Source of the DNA: CAXQRU01 sp964226685
GTDB taxonomy: Bacteria; Pseudomonadota; Gammaproteobacteria; Pseudomonadales; Cellvibrionaceae
Direction of reading: 5' to 3'
Length of the DNA: 15,467 nt
Assembly: GCA_964226685.1 (NCBI GenBank)
Contig: CAXQRU010000084.1
Coordinates: 1 to 15,467 of the forward strand
The notes below the pieces were generated by a model. The model ran no database searches and had not been told where the DNA came from. It worked only from the letters and a program-made list of their open reading frames with translations. Of this stretch, positions 8,001 to 14,063 are shown in pieces (position 1 is the stretch's first letter; every line of letters starts with the position of its first letter). Position numbers and translations under genes: made by a program.

Positions 8001-8544
8001 ATTGCCTGGGACGAGCTTTAAAATTGTTGACCCCAATACTTTTGAGGAATTACCAACTGGAGAGGAGGGGATGATTTTAGTGGGTGGTGCTCAAGTTATG
8101 CAGGGATATTTGGACAACCCTGAAAAAACCCAATCAGTCATTAAAGAATTGGATGGAATCCGCTGGTATGTAAGTGGTGATAAAGGTAAGCTGGATAGTG
8201 ATGGCTTCCTAACCATTGTGGATCGTTACTCTCGATTTGCTAAGGTGGGTGGAGAGATGATTAGCTTGGGTGCAGTAGAGGCCGCGATTTTTGATGTATT
8301 AGAGTCTGATGAGATAGAAATTGTGGCGGTCGGTTTACCTGATGATAAAAAAGGTGAAAAGGTGGTTGTGTTGAGTAGTCATGATCTGGATTATTCTGAG
8401 CTTAAACAAAAATTGTTGGCCAGTGGTATTAATCCGTTGTTGATTCCGGCTGAACTATTCTGTGTTGTGGAGGTGCCAAAACTGGGTTCTGGCAAAGTGG
8501 ATTTTAGCTGGTCTAAGAAACTGGCTGCTGAGTTAGCAAGCTAA
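5089..8544 (+). CDS. aas: Fused LplT-like transporter/lysophospholipid acyltransferase/acyl-ACP synthetase
   Basis: A 1151-residue membrane protein that joins in one chain what E. coli splits into LplT and Aas. Residues about 6-415 are a major-facilitator domain with roughly 12 hydrophobic segments, presumed to flip lysophospholipids across the inner membrane. An acyltransferase domain follows, with the HX4D motif (NHISWIDW, His452, Asp457) and FPEGSIS at about 521-527. The last part (about 640-1151) is an adenylate-forming domain, with P-loop FTSGSEGLPKG at 794-804, YGATET at 935-940, SGDKG at about 1029 and a C-terminal GSGKVD with Lys1136. The role inferred from the family is re-acylation of 2-acyl-lysophosphatidylethanolamine using fatty acid activated on bound ACP. 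ATG 5089 has a good ribosome site; an in-frame TTG lies 60 bases upstream. It appears to be transcribed alone. Confidence 0.9.
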   Translation: MTAKKMVPGAWAFLMAAFFNAFLDLGHKVTVQNTLYKVYDGNEQAVYTAILNSLILLPFIFLFSPSGFVSDRFAKHKVMLYSAYSSLILSLIITLSYAQGWFWVAFAMTFLMGVQSAFYSPAKYGYIKELFGKEMLAPANGWVQAVSICAVLLGLFAFSLGFKELYNGGEDKNTIISTLQPLGWFLVLISLIEIVLLHRLPARYEGDKERVFNLKKYLSFSEAREMLRPLKDRVGIRQSMIGLAVFWSIGQTLLAVIPAFVKDISPESDVDVANGVLACIAIGIALGSWVAGRLSKHHIEMGLIPVGAAGFSFFLWLLPFSSSPFEMALLFLAIGFVGGLLIVPLNALIQFHSAKDELGQMLATNNFIQNLSMLVFLILYIVATIVFNLSPQQALIITALVAVVGCGYTLCRLPQSFVRFLLTALLSQRYKVIVQGMKNLPSTGGVLLLGNHISWIDWAIVQLASPRPVRFVMLKSIYDRWYLRWFFKMFGSVPISPGAGSQSALDEISNLLAQGEVACLFPEGSISRNGQLGEFKKGFERALKNAGDVTVIPFYLRGLWGSQFSRSSEHFKKQRKSRLKRDIIVAFGQPVPTDISADKLKQRVFDISIDSWQAYASDLPNLGRAWVQAVKREPSGIAMVDGSHKPLSPAKALATAITLSKHVKTNCPDDAVGLLLPTSMGGVLANMAATIAGKIIVNLNYTASVDAILYAMDQSKITIIYTSKRFVKKLEQKGVDVEKMLANRAVLYLEDIFEALNKKAIIGRFLVVRLLPAWLLSAMYVSSKPSDSTAVIIFTSGSEGLPKGVQLSHANILANLKQISEVFDPQEDDVILACLPLFHAFGLTVTQFMPLIESIPMVCHPDPTDAPGMAKMVAKYRATMMCSTSTFLRLYCKNNRVHPLMFESLRVVVAGAERLNPQIRDAFALKFNKAIYEGYGATETTPVASVNIPDRLSFSDWTVQKGNKLGTVGLPLPGTSFKIVDPNTFEELPTGEEGMILVGGAQVMQGYLDNPEKTQSVIKELDGIRWYVSGDKGKLDSDGFLTIVDRYSRFAKVGGEMISLGAVEAAIFDVLESDEIEIVAVGLPDDKKGEKVVVLSSHDLDYSELKQKLLASGINPLLIPAELFCVVEVPKLGSGKVDFSWSKKLAAELAS

Positions 8545-8551
8545 TTAAGAT

Positions 8552-8574
8552 AATGGGCACTACCAGTGCCCATT
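8552..8574. terminator. Hairpin between convergent aas and cmoB
   Basis: A perfect 10-bp inverted repeat (AATGGGCACT 8552-8561, AGTGCCCATT 8565-8574, loop ACC) starts 8 bases after the aas stop and ends 23 bases before the cmoB stop on the other strand. No clear T run follows on the plus side (GATAAGATTT). On the minus strand it is followed by ATCTTAATTAG, weakly T-rich. It is probably a shared, imperfect terminator or mRNA-end stabiliser. Confidence 0.65.
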
Positions 8575-8597
8575 GATAAGATTTATGGAGTTTCTAC

Positions 8598-9560
8598 CTA
8601 TATCGTTGCCACAAAAATGCCACGTAGAGGAGCAGGGTAGCCCTCTACGGTTTTCTCTGGATCGTTTGGGTCTAAAAAATCCGACAAGGATTGAAATGTC
8701 ATCCAATCTGTCGCTCGTTGCTCTTGTGTTGATGTGCGGTTAACATCCACGCATTTTACATCCTTAAGTCCGCAGCGCGTTAACCAATTGATCATGGCTC
8801 CAGAGCTAGGTAAAAACCATACGTTTGGCATTTTTGCATAGCGATTATGTGGTATCAAAGCTTCTCGATCATTACCTTCAATAATCAAGGTTTCCAAAAC
8901 CAATTCACCGCCAGGTCGTAACATACCCATTAATTGCTTAATATGATCGAGGGGAGAACGGCGATGATAGAGTACCCCCATAGAAAATACGGTATCAAAC
9001 ATTGGCGTTGGGGGCATTTCATCTAACGTACAAGGTAAAATATTCACAGGTATATTACCTAAGAAATGCTTTAGCATATAAAACTGAACAACAAATCGTG
9101 GAGACGGGTCAATCCCCAAAACCAGCGGTGAACCAGAGCCATACATACGAAGGCAGTGATAGCCATTACCACAGCCAACATCTAGCACTCGTCGATTACC
9201 AAGTGGTTGTATATGAGGCTCGACTCGTTGCCATTTCCAATCGGATCGCCACTCGGTATCGATAAAGGTATTAAATACTTGAAAAGGGCCTTTGCGCCAT
9301 GGAATGAGTTCTCGAAAACATTGTTCAATAAGGGCATCTTGTTCTTTATTAATAATGCCACTGATTGTAATGGTGTCAGAATAGTCAACACTTTCAGGAT
9401 TGAGATTTGGTAGTTGTTCGAGTGCTGATTGCCATTGCTTCAGATCACCATAGCGCTGATGGTTTAGACCTGTTTCAATTATTTCTGGTAATTTTTTTGT
9501 CCACTCTACGAGTTGGGTCGACTGCAAATCTTGGATTAGAGATTCGTAATACTTCAGCAT
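8598..9560 (-). CDS. cmoB: tRNA U34 carboxymethyltransferase CmoB
   Basis: A 320-residue enzyme that transfers a carboxymethyl group from carboxy-SAM to 5-hydroxyuridine at wobble position 34, giving cmo5U, which lets a tRNA read several synonymous codons. Near-identical family blocks are present: IDTEWRSDWKW at 100-110, SAM motif DVGCGNGYH at 127-135, FDTVFSMGVLYHRRSP at 188-203, and the C-terminal FLDPNDPEKTVEGYPAP. Residues known to hold carboxy-SAM in E. coli CmoB have counterparts: Lys90, Trp104, Lys109, Tyr198 and Arg313. The length matches E. coli (323 aa). It starts 1 base after cmoA, the enzyme that makes its carboxy-SAM donor, so the pair should be co-translated. It is the last gene of the phaZ-cmoA-cmoB unit. 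Confidence 0.96.
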   Translation of the reverse strand: MLKYYESLIQDLQSTQLVEWTKKLPEIIETGLNHQRYGDLKQWQSALEQLPNLNPESVDYSDTITISGIINKEQDALIEQCFRELIPWRKGPFQVFNTFIDTEWRSDWKWQRVEPHIQPLGNRRVLDVGCGNGYHCLRMYGSGSPLVLGIDPSPRFVVQFYMLKHFLGNIPVNILPCTLDEMPPTPMFDTVFSMGVLYHRRSPLDHIKQLMGMLRPGGELVLETLIIEGNDREALIPHNRYAKMPNVWFLPSSGAMINWLTRCGLKDVKCVDVNRTSTQEQRATDWMTFQSLSDFLDPNDPEKTVEGYPAPLRGIFVATI

Positions 9561-9561
9561 G

Positions 9562-10272
9562 TTATTTTATGGCAATAAATGAGGCGAAATTAAAGCATTG
9601 AAACCATTGTTCAATTTGTTGGAATCCACAATTGGCTAAACGATTTTTGTGGGTGGCAACACTTTCTGGAATTAAAACTTTTTCAAGCGCTGTCCGCTTT
9701 TGAGCTATTTCTAAGTCTGAATAACCATTATCACGCTTGAATTGGTGGTGAAGTTCAGTCATTAATTCTTGGTAGTCAGGATTATCAAAACAAATTTTTT
9801 CAGACAGGATCAAAACACCCCCAGGTAAAAGCGCTTTGGAAATTTTCATGAGCAATTGATCCCTAAGATCCAAGGGAATAAACTGCAGTGTAAAGTTTAG
9901 AACGACAATAGAAGCGGGTGAAAGCGACACCTCTAAAATATCTGAACAAATAAAGGTTGTTTTGGGAATATTATAGCCCTGACAGCGTTCAATCATTGCC
10001 GGAGAATTATCAATGGCAATAATTTCACAATGATCCCTTGTGATGTGCTCCGACATGACCTTTGACGCCGCTCCCAGAGAACATCCTAGGTCGTAGCAAT
10101 AACTATGACTTTGTGAAAAGCGCTTGGTGATATCGCCAATCATAGCGATGATAGCATTATAACCAGGTACTGAGCGACTAATCATATCGGGGAAGACATT
10201 GGCGACCTGATCATCAAATTGAAACAGGTCGACAGTGCTTTTTTCAGAGGCGTAAATGGTGTCTTTGTCCAC
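9562..10272 (-). CDS. cmoA: Carboxy-SAM synthase CmoA
   Basis: A 236-residue enzyme that converts SAM and prephenate into carboxy-SAM for CmoB. Family blocks match E. coli CmoA (247 aa) closely: VANVFPDMISRSVPGY at 23-38, SAM motif YDLGCSLGAA, AIDNSPAMIERC, VVLNFTLQF, FKRDNGYSDLEIAQKR and the C-terminal WFQCFNF. The start is GTG at 10270-10272, chosen because it gives MDKDTIYA, aligning with the E. coli N-terminus, and because the next methionine falls inside the conserved FPDM block. The GTG lies 2 bases after the phaZ stop with only a weak ribosome site, which implies coupling to phaZ translation. The cmoB start follows its stop by 1 base. Confidence 0.96.
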   Translation of the reverse strand: MDKDTIYASEKSTVDLFQFDDQVANVFPDMISRSVPGYNAIIAMIGDITKRFSQSHSYCYDLGCSLGAASKVMSEHITRDHCEIIAIDNSPAMIERCQGYNIPKTTFICSDILEVSLSPASIVVLNFTLQFIPLDLRDQLLMKISKALLPGGVLILSEKICFDNPDYQELMTELHHQFKRDNGYSDLEIAQKRTALEKVLIPESVATHKNRLANCGFQQIEQWFQCFNFASFIAIK

Positions 10273-10274
10273 AG

Positions 10275-11555
10275 TTATTTCTTTGCTTTGTCAATATTAT
10301 TCGTAAATTCTACAATTTCAGGCAACACAAGGTTACGGTAACGCTTGCCATTAAAAATGCCGTAGTGACCGCAGTTTTGAATTAATAGATGTTTCTTTTT
10401 ACTCTTATCAAGTTGTGTTGCTAAGGTGAGCGCCGCTTCTGTTTGACCGACTCCACAGATATCATCACGCTCACCTTCAACCGTCATTATCGCGGTTTGT
10501 TTAATTGCGGATGGGTCAACTAGGCGCCCTCTGGAGATTAACTCACCTTTAGGGAGCAGGTGCTCTTTAAAGACCACCATAATCGTTTGCAGATAGAACT
10601 CAGCGGTTAAGTCCATGACAGAGAGGTATTCGGTGTAAAAAGAGCGTATTTTGGCTCCGCGCTCAAAGTCACCTTCCGTATAGTGAAACATCGCATCTTT
10701 GATCGATTTTTCATGCCTGGCGGCATTCATGCTCCAAAAAGCAGATAGCTGCATAAAACCAGGGTACACCAGTCTTCGCTCGCCTGGATAACCGATAGGC
10801 ACGGTGCACAATAAGTTATCTTCAAACCAATCCTCAGTATTTTCGATGGCAAAATCATTGACTGTGGTTGGGGACTGCCTAGTATCTATGGGAGAGCCCA
10901 TGATGGTGAGGGAGGCCGGTGCATATTTAACTTTATCTTCGCTAGCTTCCAATATACACACCGCGGCATAAGAAGGCACCCCGGCTTGGCAAATGGAGAG
11001 TACATGCAGATCTGGGCCGATATCTTCAAAGAAGTGGATAAGATAGTTAATGTAGCTATCGAAATCAAAGGCGCCACGACTAATGGGTACATCTCTGGCA
11101 TTTTTCCAATCGGTTATGTACACATCATAATACTTTAGAGCATCGGTGGCGGTATCTCTCAACAATGTAGCGTAGTGGCCAGCCATGGGAGCTACGATCA
11201 ATAGTTTCGGTTGTTTGACATCATAAGAGCGCTTTTTGAAATGTAGAAGATTGCAGAAAGGCATTTCATGAATAATTTCGTTATCAATACCGATTTTTTT
11301 ATGATCAATTTTAATGCTATCGATATCCCACTCTGGTTTATCATAGCTTTGAGTCAGAGACTCTAAGAGACGAAGTTTGGCGCCGATGGCGCGTTTTGCC
11401 TTATTGAGAGGTTCGATATCTTTGTAAGGACTGGGCGGCTCAATATCAGCTAAAATATCGGCCAAACCTTTGAAATAGCTAGAAGACAGGCTCATCGACT
11501 TAGAGAGTCCATCTGCTAATGTATAAAAATGGCGATTATCTAGAAATCCAATCAT
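10275..11555 (-). CDS. phaZ: Intracellular polyhydroxyalkanoate depolymerase
   Basis: A 426-residue alpha/beta-hydrolase resembling the cysteine-type intracellular PHB depolymerases of the Ralstonia/Cupriavidus PhaZ1 family, which mobilise native storage granules in the cytoplasm. The presumed catalytic triad is visible: Cys189 in the nucleophile elbow SICQAGVPSY, Asp364/Asp365 in GERDDICGVGQT, and His397 in CGHYGIFNGKRY. The segments VAPMAGHYATLLRDT and YITDWKNARDVP are also typical. There is no signal peptide, fitting a cytoplasmic enzyme. It is the first gene of a tight unit with cmoA (2-base gap) and cmoB, an unexpected partnership of carbon-store use with tRNA modification. No PHA synthase or phasin gene is in the window. 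It is divergent from the response-regulator gene. Confidence 0.9.
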   Translation of the reverse strand: MIGFLDNRHFYTLADGLSKSMSLSSSYFKGLADILADIEPPSPYKDIEPLNKAKRAIGAKLRLLESLTQSYDKPEWDIDSIKIDHKKIGIDNEIIHEMPFCNLLHFKKRSYDVKQPKLLIVAPMAGHYATLLRDTATDALKYYDVYITDWKNARDVPISRGAFDFDSYINYLIHFFEDIGPDLHVLSICQAGVPSYAAVCILEASEDKVKYAPASLTIMGSPIDTRQSPTTVNDFAIENTEDWFEDNLLCTVPIGYPGERRLVYPGFMQLSAFWSMNAARHEKSIKDAMFHYTEGDFERGAKIRSFYTEYLSVMDLTAEFYLQTIMVVFKEHLLPKGELISRGRLVDPSAIKQTAIMTVEGERDDICGVGQTEAALTLATQLDKSKKKHLLIQNCGHYGIFNGKRYRNLVLPEIVEFTNNIDKAKK

Positions 11556-11621
11556 GTTAGACCCGCATCTTATTAAAAACTTAACAATAACACATTAAAC
11601 CGTTAGGCATTAATAGATATC

Positions 11622-11650
11622 TTGCACTATGCTTGAAATAAGACTGTGAT
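11622..11650 (+). promoter_or_regulatory. Possible sigma-70 promoter for the two-component genes
   Basis: TTGCAC (11622-11627) and TGTGAT (11645-11650) are separated by 17 bases and each matches four or five consensus positions. If used, transcription would begin near 11657, excluding the GTG at 11646 as a start. This is a by-eye match only. Confidence 0.25.
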
Positions 11651-11682
11651 CATAGCTGGCAGTTTTTTGTGCGAACAACGAT

Positions 11683-11686
11683 GGGA
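11683..11686 (+). promoter_or_regulatory. Ribosome binding site of the response regulator
   Basis: GGGA at 11683-11686 lies 7 bases before ATG 11694. This supports the shorter 541-residue product, whose receiver domain then begins at the normal distance from its N-terminus. Confidence 0.55.
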
Positions 11687-11693
11687 TCTACTG

Positions 11694-13319
11694 ATGAGGT
11701 TTAATGGCTACTCAAAACTGAAAGTACTCATTATAGATGATTTTGATAGTTTTCGGTTAACGTTAAATAAAATTGTATCTGATCTAGGGGTCACCAATGT
11801 TCAAACTTGTAGCAATGGCAATGATGCTATTGAGATGTGTTCTGAGACCGAGTTTGACCTGATCTTGAGTGATTACAATTTGGGGATTGGTAGAAACGGC
11901 CAGCAATTGCTGGAAGAGTTGAAGTTTCGATCCATTCTGGGGAACAGCATTTTTATCATGGTCTCTGCTGAGACGGATAGAAACATCATTATGTCAGCTT
12001 GTGACTACGAGCCAGACGCTTATCTAACCAAACCCATTACGGCCAAAGCGCTCAGTCAAAGGTTGGATCGTTTGTTGTCACACAAGCAAGAACTTAAAGT
12101 GATCAATCAGGCGCTGAATGAACATAAGTATCCCAAAGCTATCGCTTTGCTCGAACACAAAATTAAAGAGCAGCCCGGGCGAGCTATGCTGTATCAAAAG
12201 CTCTTGGCCGATGCCTATTTCGAGTGTGAACACTTTGATCGAGCTGAAGAGGTCTATCGCTCCGTACTAGAGATGCGTAAGTTGGATTGGGCTCAGGTTG
12301 GTTTGGCAAAAATTAAAGTGGCGCAAGGAGAATACGAAAAGGCTGTTCAATGGTTGAGGGAAATCATCGATGAAAGCCCCCAATGCCTCAAAGCCTATGA
12401 TGTATTAGCAGAGGCTTATGAAAAACTGGGCAATCAAGATGAACTTCAGAGCACACTAAATGATGCGGTCGATTTGTCTCCATTATCTATTTTAAGACAA
12501 CTTAAGCTAGGTCAGGTGGCCATGGACAATAATGACTTTAGCATAGCCTCAAAGGCGTTTAATAAAACCATCAAAACAGGGCGCTACTCTTGTCATAACT
12601 CCCGTGAAAATCATGTGAATTTTGTCAGATCAGCCTCGCAGATGCTGGCAATGGATCCGACCGATAGTGATGATGTATACAGTGATGCCATGAAGGTATT
12701 GGATAATTTGGATAAGTTATTTCAACCGATTTCTACTGAGGACAAAGCTCAGGAAAAATTGTTGGGCAGTCAGATGAATGCCTATACTAACCGTCCACGA
12801 AAAGCGCAAGAGCTACTTGAAGAGGGGCACAGATTACTAGAGAAGGCTCCAAATGTTAATGTCGATACCGATCTTGATTATGTCTATGCATTAATGGCGC
12901 TGGGAAAAGAAGCTGATGCTCAGAATAGATTAAAAGAGCTGGTAGAAAAGTACGCTAATGATGAAGAAGCATTAATGAAAATTGATCGCTTGCTGTCAGA
13001 GCCAGTTAGTGGTGCTAATAAAAAGAGAATCGCAAATTATAACAATAAAGGCATTGAGCTATACAAAGAAGGACAATTTCAAGAAGCTACCAATTGCTTT
13101 AAAAAAGCACTTAATCATTTCCCTAAGCATGTAGGCATCCAATTAAATTTAATTCAATGTTATATTGGATTAATGAAAGATTCGGGCGTTGATAAACAGC
13201 TTTATGCGTCTTGCTTGGCGACGGTGAAAAAATTAGGGACACTTTTGTCAGAAACTCATGAACAATTTCCCCGTTATTCAAAACTTAAATCAATGCTAGA
13301 AAGCCTGAAAGGTAAATAA
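11694..13319 (+). CDS. Response regulator with TPR output region
   Basis: A 541-residue cytoplasmic protein. Residues about 8-130 are a CheY-like receiver: acidic pair Asp15-Asp16 in LIIDDFD, phospho-acceptor Asp60 in LILSDYNLG, Ser91 in MVSAETD and Lys113 in LTKP. All key residues for phosphorylation and switching are present. The rest is helical, with tetratricopeptide-like repeats at about 140-295 (for example AYFECEHFDRAEEVYRSVLE and IKVAQGEYEKAVQWLREI) and another at about 447-480 (NKGIELYKEGQFQEATNCFK). There is no DNA-binding, diguanylate cyclase or other known output domain, so it probably acts by protein-protein contact. Its target is unknown. The downstream histidine kinase starts 1 base after its stop and is the likely partner. 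ATG 11694 is preferred to GTG 11646. I do not recognise a named ortholog. Confidence 0.88.
   Translation: MRFNGYSKLKVLIIDDFDSFRLTLNKIVSDLGVTNVQTCSNGNDAIEMCSETEFDLILSDYNLGIGRNGQQLLEELKFRSILGNSIFIMVSAETDRNIIMSACDYEPDAYLTKPITAKALSQRLDRLLSHKQELKVINQALNEHKYPKAIALLEHKIKEQPGRAMLYQKLLADAYFECEHFDRAEEVYRSVLEMRKLDWAQVGLAKIKVAQGEYEKAVQWLREIIDESPQCLKAYDVLAEAYEKLGNQDELQSTLNDAVDLSPLSILRQLKLGQVAMDNNDFSIASKAFNKTIKTGRYSCHNSRENHVNFVRSASQMLAMDPTDSDDVYSDAMKVLDNLDKLFQPISTEDKAQEKLLGSQMNAYTNRPRKAQELLEEGHRLLEKAPNVNVDTDLDYVYALMALGKEADAQNRLKELVEKYANDEEALMKIDRLLSEPVSGANKKRIANYNNKGIELYKEGQFQEATNCFKKALNHFPKHVGIQLNLIQCYIGLMKDSGVDKQLYASCLATVKKLGTLLSETHEQFPRYSKLKSMLESLKGK
13307..13312 (+). promoter_or_regulatory. Ribosome binding site of the TTG-started kinase
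   Basis: GAAAGG at 13307-13312 lies 8 bases before TTG 13321 and inside the last codons of the response regulator. It supports the TTG start and coupled translation. Confidence 0.6.
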
Positions 13320-13320
13320 T

Positions 13321-14004
13321 TTGAGAAGCCGCCATTCTTTAGATTTTTCCCTGGTTCTTGCCTCTAGTGTGCATGATATGAAAAACTCACTGAGTATGTT
13401 GCTGAGTTCTTTAGAATCTGTGATTGAAGATACGCCTCCAAGGGATAGTCAGCAGGCGAAGCAATTTGCGATATTGCAATATGAAGCGTCCAGAATTAAT
13501 TCAGAATTGATTCAATTATTGTCGATTTATAATATGCAACAATCCAGGCTTCCCCTGCGAATTGATGAAAGTTTTCCTATTGATACAATCGAGGAGCAAG
13601 TGGCTAGGAATGACATGCTCTTTAAAACTCGAAATATTAAAATAGATATCGAATGTGATCAGGATTTGGTGTGGTATTACGATAATGATCTAATCGGAAA
13701 TGTGATTCATAATGTAATGATTAATGCCTCACGTTACACGAAGGATCAAATGAAAATTAGTGCCAGTATTGAGGATGAATATTTGGTATTGACCGTGGCA
13801 GATAATGGCGGGGGATTTCCGAGTTTTATGCTAGACCCCAGTGCCGTGATGGAAAAGCCTAAAGAGACCGATAGTACTCAGCTAGGTTTGTTTTTTGCCT
13901 CCACTGTTGCTTCCTATCATACACAAGGGAGTCGCGAGGGGTATATCCGTTTAGCCAACGGAGGTGAGCTTGGCGGCAGCATTTTTTCAATCTATTTACC
14001 TTAA
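13321..14004 (+). CDS. Small soluble sensor histidine kinase
   Basis: A 227-residue kinase core with no membrane segment, HAMP or sensing domain. The dimerisation/phosphotransfer helix starts almost at once: phospho-acceptor His18 in SSVHDMKNSL, with Asp19 and Asn22 forming an (E/D)xxN motif typical of kinases that also dephosphorylate their partner. The ATP-binding domain has an N-box (NVIHNVMINASRYT, Asn131/Asn135), the ADP-binding DNGGGF at 161-166 and a G2-like TQLGLFFA at 186-193. TTG 13321 is the start; the first internal ATG would remove His18. It follows the TPR response regulator by 1 base, so the two should form a cognate pair. Input presumably comes from a partner protein or a soluble signal, but nothing in the sequence says which. 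Confidence 0.86.
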   Translation: MRSRHSLDFSLVLASSVHDMKNSLSMLLSSLESVIEDTPPRDSQQAKQFAILQYEASRINSELIQLLSIYNMQQSRLPLRIDESFPIDTIEEQVARNDMLFKTRNIKIDIECDQDLVWYYDNDLIGNVIHNVMINASRYTKDQMKISASIEDEYLVLTVADNGGGFPSFMLDPSAVMEKPKETDSTQLGLFFASTVASYHTQGSREGYIRLANGGELGGSIFSIYLP

Positions 14005-14037
14005 TACCAGCAAAATCGCTATCCGTTTACTTTTTAC

Positions 14038-14063
14038 TACGAGCTGGTCTAAACCAGCTCGTA
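14038..14063. terminator. Inverted repeat at convergent kinase/ppnN ends
   Basis: An 11-bp perfect stem (14038-14048 with 14053-14063, core ACGAGCTGGT/ACCAGCTCGT, loop CTAA) lies between the convergent kinase and ppnN genes. Its right arm is the last codons of ppnN and the ppnN stop sits at the arm/loop boundary. Neither side has a T run after the stem, so it is an atypical terminator or an mRNA 3'-end hairpin. Confidence 0.55.

Larger units (their letters stand above)
11556..11693. other. Divergent intergenic region phaZ / response regulator
   Basis: This 138-base, AT-rich gap must hold promoters for both the phaZ-cmoA-cmoB unit and the two-component pair. An in-frame GTG at 11646 could extend the response regulator by 16 residues but lacks a ribosome site. 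No clear operator repeat stands out beyond a short AGATATCT palindrome at 11615-11622. Confidence 0.4.

Noticed and set aside
9002..9413. Overlapping open frames of 68-87 codons opposite cmoB
   Set aside because: They lie entirely inside a strongly conserved gene on the other strand and show no ribosome sites or recognisable protein features.
11646..11693. N-terminal extension of the response regulator from GTG 11646
   Set aside because: The 16 extra residues precede a normal receiver N-terminus, there is no ribosome site for the GTG, and it overlaps the -10 of a candidate promoter.
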